Counted from the stretch's first letter, positions 47,914 through 58,097 are shown. The stretch: DNA of 64,000 bases from Candidatus Bipolaricaulota bacterium (GCA_028278555.1 JANQEA010000043.1:145928-209927); one strand, 5' to 3'. Program-made: numbers and translations. Notes: a model not told the origin generated them from the letters alone.

Positions 47914-50658
47914 CTAGATCTGACTCCAATCGGTCCCCGACGCGACCTTGACCGACAATGGCACGCGAAGCGGGATCACGGTCTCCATCGTCTCCACGAT
48001 CACCTTCGTCGCCTCCTCGAGAACGTCTTCCGCGATCTCGAAGATGAGTTCATCGTGGATCTGGAGAATCATCTTCGCGGTGACCGCGTCTTCTTCGATC
48101 CATCGGTCGATCTCGATCATCGCAAGCTTGATCAGATCGGCGGCGCTCCCCTGAATCGGTGTATTGACCGCGTTCCGACGGTCGAAGTTGCGCTGCGCGA
48201 CGTTCCGAGATGTAAGGTGTGATAGGGGACGGCGGCGGCCGAGGATCGTCTCGACGTAGCCCGTCTCGGTTGCCTGTTCGATCATCCGGTCGATGTACTC
48301 CTTGGCCCGCGGATAGGCGGAGAAGAAGCGGTCGATGTAGCCCTTTGCCTCCGATTGAGCAATTCCTAGGTCGCGCCCGAGTCCGAATGGGCTGATCCCA
48401 TAGAGGATCCCGAAGTTGATCCGCTTGGCGGCGTCTCGGAGCTGATCGGGAACGTCGTCTTCCGGCAGACCGAAGACGACGCTTGCTGTCAGGCGATGGA
48501 GGTCAAGGCCGGTGTGGAAGGCCTCGATCAGTCGCTCGTCCTCGGAGAAATGTGCGAGGAGCCGGAGCTCGATCTGCGAATAGTCGGCGGCGACGAGCCT
48601 TGATCCTTCCGGGGCAACGAACGCCGCGCGGATCCGCCCGCCGACTTCGGTCCGTGTCGGAATGTTCTGAAGATTCGGCTCGGACGACGAGAGGCGGCCC
48701 GTCGCCGTCGCCGCCTGGTGGAAGCTGGTGTGGATCCGGCCGTCCGATGGGTGGATCGCCTTCGGTAGTTGGTCGACGTAGGTTGTCAGCAGCTTCTTCA
48801 GCTCTCGGTGCGCGAGGAGCTTCCCCGGGAACGGATGCTGCTCGGCGAGGATCGAGAGGACGCGGGCACTCGTCGAAGGGCCGGTCTTCGTCCGATCGAT
48901 GACAGGCAGACCGAGGCGCTCGAACAGGATCTCGCCGACCTGCTTCGGCGAGTTGGGGTTGAACGGTCCGCCGGCGAGGTCCATCAGATCAGCCTCGATG
49001 ATCTGCAGCTCGGTGCGGAGTTCGTCCCCCTGTGCGGCCAGGATGTCGCTGTCGGCGAGGATTCCGTGCGCCTCCATCCGCTCGAGGACCTCGATCAGAG
49101 GGATCTCGACGTCGCGGAAGAGCGGCGTGAGGTTGCGCTCTTCAAGATCAGCGGTCAGCAAGGGGTAGAGTCGCTGCACGATCTCGGCGTCCTCGGCGGC
49201 GTACTCGGTCGCCTGCTCGATCGGCACGGCGGCGAACGCGCCGTCCTTCCCAGCGACGGCCTCGTAGGTCAGCATCGAGTGACTGAGGTAGGTCATCGCG
49301 ATTTGCTCGAGGTTGTGGCGACGCTCCTCGGGATGAACCAAGTGCGAGGCGATCATCGAGTCGAACGCGATCCCAGCGGGCGAGACGCCATGCCGACGGA
49401 GGACGCTCAGATCGTACTTGAGATTCTGGCCGATCAGCTGCGGGGTCTCGTTCTCGATGATCGGGCGAAGTGCGTTGAGCACATCGGCGAGCGGAATCTG
49501 AGTCGGTGTGTCGAGGCCCTCGTGTGCGACCGGAATGTAGTAGCCGACGCAAGGCTCAAGCGACAGGGCGATTCCGACGATCTGCGCGTCGATCGGGTCG
49601 AGGCTTGTCGTCTCCAGATCGATCGAAACACGCTCCGCCGCTTCAAGCTCCCGGACGAGCTCTTCGAGCGCCGGCTGCTCGAGGATCGTTCGATAGTCGA
49701 CCGTCGCCTTCGGAGCAGCATCCGCACGGTCGGCGAGCGCCACCGGCTCGAGCTCAAGCTCGTTCAGCGCGGTCGAGAATTCGAGTTCGGTCAGGAGCCG
49801 AGCAAGCGCTTCGAGATCGATCCCCTGCAATCGGCAGGATGCGGGAATCTCTTCGACTTCGACATCCGATCTCAAGCGGATCAGCCGCTGGGCGAGCTCG
49901 GCGTCGGCGCGATGATTCGCGAGTCCGTCGGAGACGCGCTTGTTCTTCACCTTGTTCGCCGAATCGAGCGCGACATCGAGCGACCCGAACTCCTGAAGGA
50001 GCCGAGCGGCGGTCTTCTCTCCGACGCCTGGGACGCCGGGGACGTTGTCCGAGGTGTCGCCGATCAGCGAGAGGAGATCGACGATCTGGTCGGGCGGGAC
50101 GCCGTACTTCCCCTCGACGCCGGCCGGGTCGAGGAGTTGTTGCACGCTGTCGACGCCCCGACCTCCCGGCCGAAGGAGGGAGATCTGCTCCGAGACGATC
50201 TGGGCCATGTCCTTGTCCGACGTGGCGATCAGACAAGTCAGCTTGCGGGCTGCCGCTTGCAGTGCGACGGACGCGAGAACGTCGTCCGCCTCGACGCCCA
50301 CGACGGAGAACGTGGGAATGCCGAGCGCAGCCAGCAGACGCTCGATCAAGGGAAGCTGGGACGCCAATTCGTCGGGCATCGGCTTGCGGTTTGCCTTGTA
50401 CTCGGAGTAGAGCTCATGACGGAACGTGTCGCCCGGCGCATCGAAGACGACGGCGACGTAGGCCGACGGATAGTCGCGGAGCGTGCGGAGGAGGATCCGC
50501 CAGAAGCCGTAGACGGCATTCACCGGTTGCCCCGTCTGGGTCGTCAGCTCCGGGATTCCGTAGAACGCCCGATACGCGTGCGAGTGCCCGTCGAACAGCA
50601 GGATCCGCCCCTCGTCGAGCGGGCCGGGAATCCGAAGGATCTCCTCATAGGTAGGCAT
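47914..50658 (-). CDS. polA: DNA polymerase I
   Basis: A 914-residue family A polymerase with all three domains. The 5'-3' exonuclease is at about 15-300 (GHSHAYRAFYG, GVEADDVLA, IGDTSDNVPGVPGVG). An apparently intact 3'-5' proofreading exonuclease follows (about 340-520; SIDLETTSLD, QNLKYDLSVL, YAAEDAE). The polymerase has VAADYSQIELRLLAH, RDAAKRINFGILYG and the catalytic MILQIHDELIFE. The proofreading residues are kept, unlike in Thermus. ATG 50658 overlaps ruvC by 14 bases. Confidence 0.97.
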   Translation of the reverse strand: MPTYEEILRIPGPLDEGRILLFDGHSHAYRAFYGIPELTTQTGQPVNAVYGFWRILLRTLRDYPSAYVAVVFDAPGDTFRHELYSEYKANRKPMPDELASQLPLIERLLAALGIPTFSVVGVEADDVLASVALQAAARKLTCLIATSDKDMAQIVSEQISLLRPGGRGVDSVQQLLDPAGVEGKYGVPPDQIVDLLSLIGDTSDNVPGVPGVGEKTAARLLQEFGSLDVALDSANKVKNKRVSDGLANHRADAELAQRLIRLRSDVEVEEIPASCRLQGIDLEALARLLTELEFSTALNELELEPVALADRADAAPKATVDYRTILEQPALEELVRELEAAERVSIDLETTSLDPIDAQIVGIALSLEPCVGYYIPVAHEGLDTPTQIPLADVLNALRPIIENETPQLIGQNLKYDLSVLRRHGVSPAGIAFDSMIASHLVHPEERRHNLEQIAMTYLSHSMLTYEAVAGKDGAFAAVPIEQATEYAAEDAEIVQRLYPLLTADLEERNLTPLFRDVEIPLIEVLERMEAHGILADSDILAAQGDELRTELQIIEADLMDLAGGPFNPNSPKQVGEILFERLGLPVIDRTKTGPSTSARVLSILAEQHPFPGKLLAHRELKKLLTTYVDQLPKAIHPSDGRIHTSFHQAATATGRLSSSEPNLQNIPTRTEVGGRIRAAFVAPEGSRLVAADYSQIELRLLAHFSEDERLIEAFHTGLDLHRLTASVVFGLPEDDVPDQLRDAAKRINFGILYGISPFGLGRDLGIAQSEAKGYIDRFFSAYPRAKEYIDRMIEQATETGYVETILGRRRPLSHLTSRNVAQRNFDRRNAVNTPIQGSAADLIKLAMIEIDRWIEEDAVTAKMILQIHDELIFEIAEDVLEEATKVIVETMETVIPLRVPLSVKVASGTDWSQI

Positions 50659-51151
50659 CGTCGGTCGAACCCACTCCTTGTCGATCGAGCAGATAGCAGA
50701 GCGCGAGGGCGAGCCCGTCGGCCATGTCGTCCGGTTTGGGGATCTCCGACAGGCAAAGGAGCCGCTTGACCATCGCCTGGACCTGCGACTTCGGCGCCTT
50801 CCCGTACCCGGTGATCCGCTTCTTCACCTGGAGCGGCGTGTACCCCCGGACGGAGAGGTCGGCCGCAGCCATCAGCAGTACGCCCCGTGTCTCCGCCGTC
50901 CGCATGGCGGTGTGGGCGTTCGTCGCCAAGAAGATCTCCTCGATGGCGACGCCGTCAGGCTTGTATGCTTCGATCAGATCGCACGCTTCGCGGTAGATCG
51001 TCTGCAGGCGATCCGCTCTTGGGATTCCCTTCTTCGTCTCGATCACGCCTCCGGCGACGACTTCCCATGCGCTTCCGACAGCGCGGACGACGCCGTAGCC
51101 AGTGGTCGCCAGCCCGGGATCGAATCCTAGAGCGATGAACGGGTCACTCAT
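50645..51151 (-). CDS. ruvC: Holliday junction resolvase RuvC
   Basis: A 168-residue RNase-H-fold resolvase. Acidic catalytic residues are seen in LGFDPGLATTGYG, VAIEEIFLATN and PDDMADGLALALCY. VKKRITGYGKAPKSQVQ is typical. ruvA and ruvB are not in the window. ATG 51151 overlaps the stop of the DUF177 gene (ATGA), and the 3' end overlaps polA. Confidence 0.95.
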   Translation of the reverse strand: MSDPFIALGFDPGLATTGYGVVRAVGSAWEVVAGGVIETKKGIPRADRLQTIYREACDLIEAYKPDGVAIEEIFLATNAHTAMRTAETRGVLLMAAADLSVRGYTPLQVKKRITGYGKAPKSQVQAMVKRLLCLSEIPKPDDMADGLALALCYLLDRQGVGSTDDAYL

Positions 51152-51600
51152 TTGAGGAGGTCCTTCAAGGTCGTCCGCCCTGACTCCTCCGGCTCACAGA
51201 CATGATTCGGGTGTCGATTCAGGTTGACTCCGCAGGCAGAACAGAGCCCACGGCAACCTTCATCGCAGACGACGTTCGGTTCGTGAGCGGAGAGAACGAG
51301 GCGGAGGACGACGGGGAGCAGATCGACCGATTCAGCACTCGGGGGGATCGGTACTTCGAACGATTCGTCGAGTTCGAGCGTCGTCTCGACCGGCTCGAGA
51401 CATCGGCGGCAGGGTTGGCGCAGCTTGGCGCTGAGCGCCGCTTCGACATAGAGCGTTGCTAGCTGGGCGAACGCCTCTCCGGCGAGTTCGATCGACTCGA
51501 CTGTGCATAGACTGTCCGGTTCTTCTCCGCCGCTCAGCGTGATCTCGACTGGGAAGCGGCTTCCCGGATTGGCGAGGAACTCAGCGACTCGGAGTGCCAT
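51148..51600 (-). CDS. DUF177 (YceD-like) protein
   Basis: A 150-residue YceD/DUF177 protein. The conserved core has KLRQPCRRCLEPVE and the C-terminal DEGCRGLCSACGVNLN, Cys pairs that may bind zinc. In most bacteria this gene precedes rpmF (L32) and is linked to 23S rRNA or ribosome assembly; here rpmF is missing and ruvC follows. ATG 51600 lies inside the 3' end of folP (20-base overlap). Confidence 0.85.
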   Translation of the reverse strand: MALRVAEFLANPGSRFPVEITLSGGEEPDSLCTVESIELAGEAFAQLATLYVEAALSAKLRQPCRRCLEPVETTLELDESFEVPIPPSAESVDLLPVVLRLVLSAHEPNVVCDEGCRGLCSACGVNLNRHPNHVCEPEESGRTTLKDLLK

Positions 51601-52423
51601 GGCTGCGAAGGCGTGCTGCGACGTCCGCCGTTCGCCTTCCCTCCTTTGCGTCGTGAACGCGGATGATCGATGCACCGTGAAGGATCGCCGCTGTGTTCGC
51701 GGCGATCGTTCCTTCGATCCGGTCATCCGGAGGCGTGTCTAGGATCGCACCGAGGAAGGCTTTGCGCGACACGCCTGCGAGAACGGGGCGGCCGAGTTCG
51801 GCCAATCGGCCGAGATTCCGGATGAGAGTGAGATTGTGATCGACCGTCTTGCCGAAGCCGATCCCCGGATCGACGAAGATTCTCTCGACCTCGACTCCGG
51901 CTTCCGTCGCGGCTTCGATCCGCGCGGCGAGGAACGTGCGGACCTCGTCGACTACGTCGTCGTAGACCGGATCCTGTTGCATCGTCTCCGGGTTCCCCTG
52001 CATGTGCATCAGCACGATGAATGCCCCGGTTCGTGCAGCGACCCCGGCCATCCGATCGTCGAATCGGAGCGCGCTGACATCGTTGAGGATCCGAGCACCG
52101 AGCGAGATCGCCTCCTCAGCGACTTCGGCCTTGGTCGTGTCGATCGAGATCGCGACGCCGCTACGGCTGCGAATTCCCCGGATGACGGGGAGGGTTCGAT
52201 CCATTTCCTCCTGGGGTGTGACCGGTCGGGATCCGGGCCGGGTCGACTCACCGCCGACGTCGATGATGTCAGCCCCGTCTGTGACCATCCGAAGCGCACG
52301 CTCGATGGCATCCGCGGGACGGGCGAAACGGCCGCCGTCGTAGAACGAATCCGGCGTGACGTTGACGATTCCCATGACCAAGACGCGGTTGCGTCGCTTC
52401 GCCCACTCTTGAAGGTCCATCAT
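51581..52423 (-). CDS. folP: Dihydropteroate synthase
   Basis: A TIM-barrel enzyme joining pterin pyrophosphate and p-aminobenzoate in folate synthesis. Motifs are intact: GIVNVTPDSFYDGG, GGESTRPGS, SIDTTKAEVA, NDVSAL, MHMQGNPETMQ, DPGIGFGK, GVSRKAFLG and IRVHD. The start is one of two adjacent ATGs (52423, 52420). An ATG at 52441 would add VYLTV, but TATACT overlaps it, pointing to a leaderless start at 52423. The gene is divergent from rplI. Confidence 0.94.
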   Translation of the reverse strand: MMDLQEWAKRRNRVLVMGIVNVTPDSFYDGGRFARPADAIERALRMVTDGADIIDVGGESTRPGSRPVTPQEEMDRTLPVIRGIRSRSGVAISIDTTKAEVAEEAISLGARILNDVSALRFDDRMAGVAARTGAFIVLMHMQGNPETMQQDPVYDDVVDEVRTFLAARIEAATEAGVEVERIFVDPGIGFGKTVDHNLTLIRNLGRLAELGRPVLAGVSRKAFLGAILDTPPDDRIEGTIAANTAAILHGASIIRVHDAKEGRRTADVAARLRSHGTPSR

Positions 52424-52430
52424 CACAGTC

Positions 52431-52436
52431 AAGTAT
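52431..52436 (-). promoter_or_regulatory. -10 box of folP
   Basis: On the minus strand TATACT is followed eight bases later by ATG 52423, so the transcript would start near the initiation codon. No good -35. Confidence 0.4.
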
Positions 52437-52469
52437 ACCATTGGGCTGGATCGCCGGCAGAGGCGTGAT

Positions 52470-52498
52470 TTGACGACGAGATGCGGGTTTTCTACAAT
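52470..52498 (+). promoter_or_regulatory. Promoter of rplI
   Basis: -35 TTGACG (52470-52475), 17 bases, -10 TACAAT (52493-52498): the same boxes and spacing as the ftsH promoter. Confidence 0.7.
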
Positions 52499-52520
52499 CA
52501 CGCGGTATCGATAGACAGGG

Positions 52521-52994
52521 GTGATACCAATCGCTAAGGTACTTCTGACTACAACCGTCGAGCGCCTCGGACACGTCGGTGAGGTTGTCAACGTGGCTGA
52601 TGGGTATGCGAGAAACTACCTTCTGCCTCGCGGACTCGCCGTGGTGCCGACGGATCACAATGTGGCCCGCTACGCGAAACAGAAAGCGGTTCACGAGGCC
52701 GAACTCCTTCAACGTGAGGAGAAGGCTCGGTATCTGCGTGACAAGCTGGCGGATCAGACGCTCCATTTCGAGCGCAAAGCGCACGATGACGATCGTCTCT
52801 ACGGTTCGGTGCGAGCCGAGGAGATCACGGGCCAGATCGAAGAGCTGACGGGCGAGCACATCGAAGCATCCCGTGTACAGCTCGAACACCCGATCGAGAC
52901 GCTCGGTCCCCATGCCGTGACGATCAGCCTGTACAAGGGCATCACCGTCGATGTCCGGATTCAGGTCGATGAGGAGGGCGCAAAGGAGGAGTAG
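52521..52994 (+). CDS. rplI: 50S ribosomal protein L9
   Basis: A 157-residue L9. The N-terminal domain has the usual KVLL...VERLGHVGEVVNVADGYARNYLLPRGLA, and the C-terminal domain includes KAHDDDRLYGSV. GTG 52521 is taken as start with overlapping ACAGGGG; it adds a few residues before the normal KVLL start. The nearby secreted glycosidase-like gene follows after six bases, so both may be on one transcript. Confidence 0.95.
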   Translation: MIPIAKVLLTTTVERLGHVGEVVNVADGYARNYLLPRGLAVVPTDHNVARYAKQKAVHEAELLQREEKARYLRDKLADQTLHFERKAHDDDRLYGSVRAEEITGQIEELTGEHIEASRVQLEHPIETLGPHAVTISLYKGITVDVRIQVDEEGAKEE

Positions 52995-53000
52995 CCCTCG

Positions 53001-54677
53001 ATGAAACGCGGGGTGGTCGGGGGGATTGCTGTCTGCCTTCTGTTCGTTGCTTCTTGGCCTGTCTGCGCGACTCGGGACGCCGTCTTCGTCAACGGAGAGG
53101 TTCTTTCTCTCGACCCGCCGATCCTCGAGGAAGGCGGGTCGATTCTCGTACCGGTCGAGGGCTTCGGGCTCGCTCTCGGGGTCGAAACCACCGCCGAGGC
53201 GGATCGGCTTCTCCTTCGGTGGTCTGGCGGCCGCCGGAGTCTGACGACCGATCGATGCGCGATTCGAGACGGTGTCGCCTACGCGACGCTCGAGTGGATG
53301 GCTGGGCTCGTCGGCGCTGATCTCCACCGCGTCGGGGAAACGTGGTATGTCGAAACGTCTCCCGCGACGTTGGAAGAGATGGAGGCGACCACGGACGGTC
53401 TCATCCTTCGATTCGACGGATTCGTCCCGATCACAGTCGACGAGGCACCGAGCGGCAAGGAGCTTCGGCTGACGCTCCATCACTGCCGGACGGACGTTCC
53501 GGCTCAGCTGACCGTGCTCGGTGGATCGACGATCGACAGCATCCGCCTCCCAATCGGGGTGCGGGACCGGGTCGAGATTCAGATCGTGCTTGGTGACGCC
53601 GCGGTCGTTTGCACGAGCACCTACGATTCCGGAGACTTCTACTCCTACGCTCTGGAGGCATCCGACCGTCCGGGTATGGAGATGGTCCTCCAGATCGACG
53701 ATCGGATCGTCCTTCATCGACTGTCGGAAAGCCGATCCGCAGGAGCGATTCGTGCGGACTGGCTCTATGTCGAAGCATGGAGGGATCGATATCGGCTTGC
53801 CCCCGTCTTCCCGATGACGGGATTCGAGACTCTTGCCCCGATCGAGGATCTTGCTGCCTCCTCGGGTGCCGTGGCTGCCATCAATCTCGGCTGTCCGCGA
53901 ACGGCGGCTCCGATCGACGTGTTGATCGCCAACGGGAGACCCTACACCGTCTGCGAAGGGGCTGACGAAGGCCTCGGTTTGGATCTATTTGGGTGGTGGA
54001 CGTACTACTCGGCCGAAGCCTCAGTCTACGCGAAACACGGGGGAGGTCGGATCCGGATTGACGATGTCAATCGACAGCTTCTGTACGGAGAGGTGGTCGC
54101 CTACCCTCCTGGCTATGTCGGGGCAATCGCTCGGGGTGTCCCGGGGACATTCACCGTCATCAAGGTGCGAAGCGATCGGGTCGTCTCTGTCTACGAGGGG
54201 CCTTTCGTCGCTGCCGATCCGACGGCAATGCTCGTTGTCGCAAGCGGAGAAGCGAAGCCGCGGCTCTCGCTCATCCGTCTGGGCGACGCGTTGTCGGTCG
54301 AATGTGGATTCGGCCATGACGGACTCTCCTTCGAGCACGCGTTCTCCGCCGGCCCGATCCTGATCGATTCCGGAACCCCCGTGGATCTGCCGGAGACCTC
54401 CTCGGAGACTCCGGCGCGCGGGTGGACGGTCCTGGCGACGGACTGGCACGGAGGGTTGATCCTTCTTGCATTCGAGCTTCGAGCGGGGAGTGCGGAAGAG
54501 GCGACCGGCGAGCTGATGGAGCTCCTGGCGGCGATGCCGGTCCCGATTCGGGATGCAATCGTCATCGGTCGCTGCAGCGGCGGCGCACTGGCCGTTCGGG
54601 ATCGAAGCTCCATCTACCGCCTCGGCTCCGGGGAGCCGTTCGCCCTCGCTCTCTGTCTCGTCCCGCTGTCTCCATGA
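53001..54677 (+). CDS. Secreted phosphodiester glycosidase-like protein with copper-amine-oxidase-like N-domain
   Basis: A 558-residue protein with signal peptide (KRGVVGGIAVCLLFVASWPVCA). Residues 27-120 resemble the stalk/copper amine oxidase N-domain (VFVNGEVLSLDPP, GSILVPVEGF, VGETWYVE). The C-terminal third resembles the NAGPA phosphodiester glycosidase fold (AAINLGCPR, DVLIANGRPYT, FSAGPILIDSGTP, LLAFELRAG). The usual INGGFF and NLDGGGSS motifs are altered to INLGCPR and IGRCSGGA, so activity is doubtful. The stop overlaps murJ (ATGA), suggesting a cell-wall or exopolysaccharide role. Confidence 0.65.
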   Translation: MKRGVVGGIAVCLLFVASWPVCATRDAVFVNGEVLSLDPPILEEGGSILVPVEGFGLALGVETTAEADRLLLRWSGGRRSLTTDRCAIRDGVAYATLEWMAGLVGADLHRVGETWYVETSPATLEEMEATTDGLILRFDGFVPITVDEAPSGKELRLTLHHCRTDVPAQLTVLGGSTIDSIRLPIGVRDRVEIQIVLGDAAVVCTSTYDSGDFYSYALEASDRPGMEMVLQIDDRIVLHRLSESRSAGAIRADWLYVEAWRDRYRLAPVFPMTGFETLAPIEDLAASSGAVAAINLGCPRTAAPIDVLIANGRPYTVCEGADEGLGLDLFGWWTYYSAEASVYAKHGGGRIRIDDVNRQLLYGEVVAYPPGYVGAIARGVPGTFTVIKVRSDRVVSVYEGPFVAADPTAMLVVASGEAKPRLSLIRLGDALSVECGFGHDGLSFEHAFSAGPILIDSGTPVDLPETSSETPARGWTVLATDWHGGLILLAFELRAGSAEEATGELMELLAAMPVPIRDAIVIGRCSGGALAVRDRSSIYRLGSGEPFALALCLVPLSP

Positions 54678-56182
54678 GGCGACTCGCCCGCGACGTCCTG
54701 CTGATGGCGCTTGCCACCGGCATCTCGCGCCTTCTCGGACTCCTTCGTGATGTCTCAATTGCCGATCGTTTCGGCACGACGGGCGCCTATGACGCGTTCC
54801 TGATCGCGTTCTTCGTCCCTCACTTTCTACGCCAACTCCTCGCCGAAGGCGCCCTTTCGACGGCGTTCGTCCCGCTCTACACTGGATTGGGGGTCTCCGG
54901 TGATGATGCCAACCGTTTTGCGGGCAGCCTGCTCGCCTGGTCGATTCCGCTCTACATAGTGATCGTCGGGCTCGGCATCTGGCTTGCGCCGGCATACGTC
55001 CCCTTCCTGGCGAGCGGCTTCGCCCCGAGCAAGCTAGCGCTTGCCGTCGCGCTCACACGAATCGTCTTCCCGTTCATCGCGCTGGTCGGGTTCGCGGCCG
55101 TCTTCATGGGGATCCTCAACGCACATCGACGGTTCTTCGCGGCCTCCTTGGCTCCGGCCTGGTTCAACGTCGGGATGATCCTCGGCGTTCTCGTCCTCGC
55201 GCCGCGATTCCCCGACAGGCCGGTGCTTGGGCTCGCGATTGGAGCGCTGATCGGCGGCGGCGGGCAACTGGCTGCGCAGATCCCGGCGCTCCTCCGCACC
55301 GGCTTTCGATTCCGGCTTACGTTCTGGCCGATCCATCCGGAGGTCGTCTCGTTGCTCCGGCTGCTGGCGCCGGCTGTCCTCACGCTTGCGGTCACGCAGA
55401 TCAACCTCCTGGTCGACAACAAGCTTGCATCGCACCTCGGGGATGGAGGGATTGCCTCGCTGCAGTACGGGATGCGCCTTTTCCAGCTGCCGATCGGTGT
55501 GTTCGCCGTCAGCGTCGCGACAGCGCTCCTCCCGCGGTTTTCCGAGGCGTGGGCGAGCAAGGACCGAGATCGCTTCGTCCATTACCTTTCTGACGGGCTC
55601 GCCCTTTCCGCGCTGGTCCTCCTTCCGGCGATGGTCGGGCTGTTCGCGATCGGCCGCGACGTCGTCCGGCTCCTATTCGAGCACGGGACGTTTGCGGCGG
55701 ACGACACCCTCCGGACATCGCGTGTCCTCACCTTCTACGCCATCGGGCTCTTCCCCTACGGCCTGGTCTACCTGTTCTCCCGCGCGTTCTATGCGTTGAA
55801 GCGAACGCGGGTCCCGCTGATCGCGGCGGCGGCCGCGGTCGGGGTGAACGTTGCGCTCGATCTTCTGCTCGTCGGAACGATGCGGGAAGCCGGGCTGGCG
55901 CTCGCCACGGCGATCTCCGGGATCGTCAACGGACTGGTGCTCGGTCTGGTTCTGCTCCCCAGGATGCGGTTTCCGAAGAGTTCGCTGACGCTCGTCCTCC
56001 TCGGAAGCGGGCTTCTCTATGCGGTCGTGGCGGCGATCCAGCGGCTCGTCGATGGGAGCGGTCCGGCTGTCTCCGTCTTCGCACCGCTGCTTGGGGGCAT
56101 CATCTTCTACGCCGGGTACGTGCGGTTCACACCGCTCTGGCGGCTTGTCGGGAGGTTCCGAAGGGACGGATCGGACGCGTAG
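54674..56182 (+). CDS. murJ: Lipid II flippase MurJ
   Basis: A 502-residue MATE-like membrane protein with about 14 helices. Family signatures: SRLLGLLRDVSIADRFG, AFFVPHFLRQLLAEGALSTA (F-x-P-N-x-x-R region) and QINLLVDNKLASHL. It exports lipid II for peptidoglycan synthesis. ATG 54674 overlaps the previous stop by ATGA. It ends 19 bases before the convergent ftsH stop. Confidence 0.95.
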   Translation: MRRLARDVLLMALATGISRLLGLLRDVSIADRFGTTGAYDAFLIAFFVPHFLRQLLAEGALSTAFVPLYTGLGVSGDDANRFAGSLLAWSIPLYIVIVGLGIWLAPAYVPFLASGFAPSKLALAVALTRIVFPFIALVGFAAVFMGILNAHRRFFAASLAPAWFNVGMILGVLVLAPRFPDRPVLGLAIGALIGGGGQLAAQIPALLRTGFRFRLTFWPIHPEVVSLLRLLAPAVLTLAVTQINLLVDNKLASHLGDGGIASLQYGMRLFQLPIGVFAVSVATALLPRFSEAWASKDRDRFVHYLSDGLALSALVLLPAMVGLFAIGRDVVRLLFEHGTFAADDTLRTSRVLTFYAIGLFPYGLVYLFSRAFYALKRTRVPLIAAAAAVGVNVALDLLLVGTMREAGLALATAISGIVNGLVLGLVLLPRMRFPKSSLTLVLLGSGLLYAVVAAIQRLVDGSGPAVSVFAPLLGGIIFYAGYVRFTPLWRLVGRFRRDGSDA

Positions 56183-56200
56183 TCGGCGAGGATTCCCGGA

Positions 56201-58042
56201 CTATCCGGAGGCCGGGGCGGGGACGAGGCGGTTGAGCAGATCGCTCAGCTCGTCTCCTGCAATCTCCTCGCGCTGGAGGATCTCCTGGGCGAGCTGGTCG
56301 AGCGCGTCGCGATGCTTGGTCAGGAGGGATTTTGCCTTCTCGTACGCGCCGGTCAACAGACGACGGATCTCGCGGTCGGCGAGCGTCGAGATCTCCTCGG
56401 AGTGCTCGTTGCTCTTGATGATGTCTTCGCCGAGGAAGACATTCGTCCGTTCGCGGCCGAGGTTGATCGGGCCGAGCTCCTCGCTCATCCCCCACTCGAT
56501 TACCATCTTCGTCGCCAGCCGCGTCGCCTTCCGTAGATCGTCGGCCGAACCGGCGGTGAACTCGTCGAACGCGACTTCTTCGGCGGCGCGCCCCCCAAGC
56601 GTCCCGACGAGGACGTCTCGGAACTCCGACTCGGTCGGCATCCAGCGCTCTTCGAGCGGGAGCGTTTGCGTGACGCCCATCGAGCCATGCGACCGTGGGA
56701 GGATCGACACCTTGTGTACGACGGTGCTCTCCGAGTTGAGGAGGTGTCCGAGGAGCGTGTGCCCGCCCTCGTGGTAGGCGGTCACCTTCCGCTCTTTCTC
56801 GGTCGGCGTGACGCTCTTCTGCCTCAGGCCCAGGAAAAGGCGATCGGTCGCCTCCTCGAAGTCGGCCATCTCGATGACGTCCTTGTCTTGCCGCGCGGCG
56901 AGGAGCGCCGCTTCGTTGCACAGGTTGCGCAGGTCGGCGCCGACGAACCCGGGCGTCTTCCGCGCCAGGATCTCCGGATCGACGTCGTCGGCGATCTTCC
57001 GCGTCCGCAGATGGACCTGGAGGATCTCGACCCGATCCTTCTGCGCCGGATACGGGACCTGGACGCTCCGATCGAACCGGCCCGGCCGTAGGAGGGCAGG
57101 ATCGAGGACGTCCGGCCGATTCGTTGCGGCGAGGATGATGATCCCCCGGTTTGGCTGGAAGCCGTCCATCTCGGCAAGGAGCTGATTGAGCGTTTGCTCG
57201 CGTTCGTCGTGTCCGCCACCAAGACCGGCGCCCCGCTTCCGTCCGACGGCGTCAATCTCGTCGATGAAGATGATGCACGGCGCGCTCGCCTTCGCCTTCT
57301 CGAACATGTCGCGGACCCGGGCCGCTCCGACGCCGACGAACATCTCGACGAAGTCGGAGCCGCTGATCGAGAAGAACGGGACCTTCGCTTCCCCGGCGAT
57401 CGCCTTGGCAATCAGCGTCTTCCCCGTTCCCGGTGCACCGACGAGCAAGATTCCCTTGGGAATCTCCGCGCCGAGCTTGGAGAACCGCTTCTGGTCCTTC
57501 AGATAGTCGACGACCTCCTGGACCTCTTCCTTCACCTCGACGCTCCCCGCGACGTCGTCGAACGTCACCTCGGTCGAATCCGGGCGGACGAGCTTCGCCT
57601 TCGACTGGCCGAAGGAGAGGGCGCCGCCGCCGGCCTGGGTCCGACGCATGATGTAGACCCAAACGGCGATCAGCAGGAGAATCGGCAGCATCGAGACGAG
57701 GATTGTCGTCCAGATGCTCCCAGTCGAGTCCGGCTGGTATTCGACATCCTGAACGTTCTCATCGAGGAGCTTCGAGTAGAGTGTGACGTCCTGCGGGAGC
57801 TGGGCCGTCAATGAACTCCCGTCGACGAGAACCGCCTGCGCGATGTCGTCCTTGACGGTTACCTGGGAAACTTGCCCGGTCTCGACGAGATCGCGGAACA
57901 CGCTCCAGCTGATCTCATTCTGATTTCCATCCCTGCCGAACCACGATTGAAGGAGGATCAGACCGAGGATCACGACGATCGTGATGAATGCGATGTTGCG
58001 GAGATTCCGGTTTCGCATCTCTCGCAGCGGCTCTCTTTCCAT
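56201..58042 (-). CDS. ftsH: ATP-dependent zinc metalloprotease FtsH
   Basis: A 613-residue membrane protease. Two TM helices (about residues 16-36 and 110-130) flank a periplasmic domain. The AAA module carries Walker [15 protein letters not shown], Walker [16 protein letters not shown] and the second region of homology [19 protein letters not shown]. The zinc site is [12 protein letters not shown] (HExGH with Gly, where Ala is usual) plus the distal Asp in [12 protein letters not shown] 58042 follows AAGGAG at good spacing. Confidence 0.97.
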   Translation of the reverse strand: MEREPLREMRNRNLRNIAFITIVVILGLILLQSWFGRDGNQNEISWSVFRDLVETGQVSQVTVKDDIAQAVLVDGSSLTAQLPQDVTLYSKLLDENVQDVEYQPDSTGSIWTTILVSMLPILLLIAVWVYIMRRTQAGGGALSFGQSKAKLVRPDSTEVTFDDVAGSVEVKEEVQEVVDYLKDQKRFSKLGAEIPKGILLVGAPGTGKTLIAKAIAGEAKVPFFSISGSDFVEMFVGVGAARVRDMFEKAKASAPCIIFIDEIDAVGRKRGAGLGGGHDEREQTLNQLLAEMDGFQPNRGIIILAATNRPDVLDPALLRPGRFDRSVQVPYPAQKDRVEILQVHLRTRKIADDVDPEILARKTPGFVGADLRNLCNEAALLAARQDKDVIEMADFEEATDRLFLGLRQKSVTPTEKERKVTAYHEGGHTLLGHLLNSESTVVHKVSILPRSHGSMGVTQTLPLEERWMPTESEFRDVLVGTLGGRAAEEVAFDEFTAGSADDLRKATRLATKMVIEWGMSEELGPINLGRERTNVFLGEDIIKSNEHSEEISTLADREIRRLLTGAYEKAKSLLTKHRDALDQLAQEILQREEIAGDELSDLLNRLVPAPASG

Positions 58043-58068
58043 TCCGACTCCTTGACTGAGATCGCTCG

Positions 58069-58097
58069 ATTGTAGCACCCGCTCTGAGGGGCGTCAA
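58069..58097 (-). promoter_or_regulatory. Promoter of ftsH
   Basis: Minus strand: -35 TTGACG (58097-58092), 17 bases, -10 TACAAT (58074-58069), identical boxes to the rplI promoter. Confidence 0.7.

Noticed and set aside
48769..50769. 666-codon plus-strand frame opposite polA
   Set aside because: polA on the minus strand is unmistakable; the plus frame has no ribosome-binding site or domain and reflects high GC at third positions.
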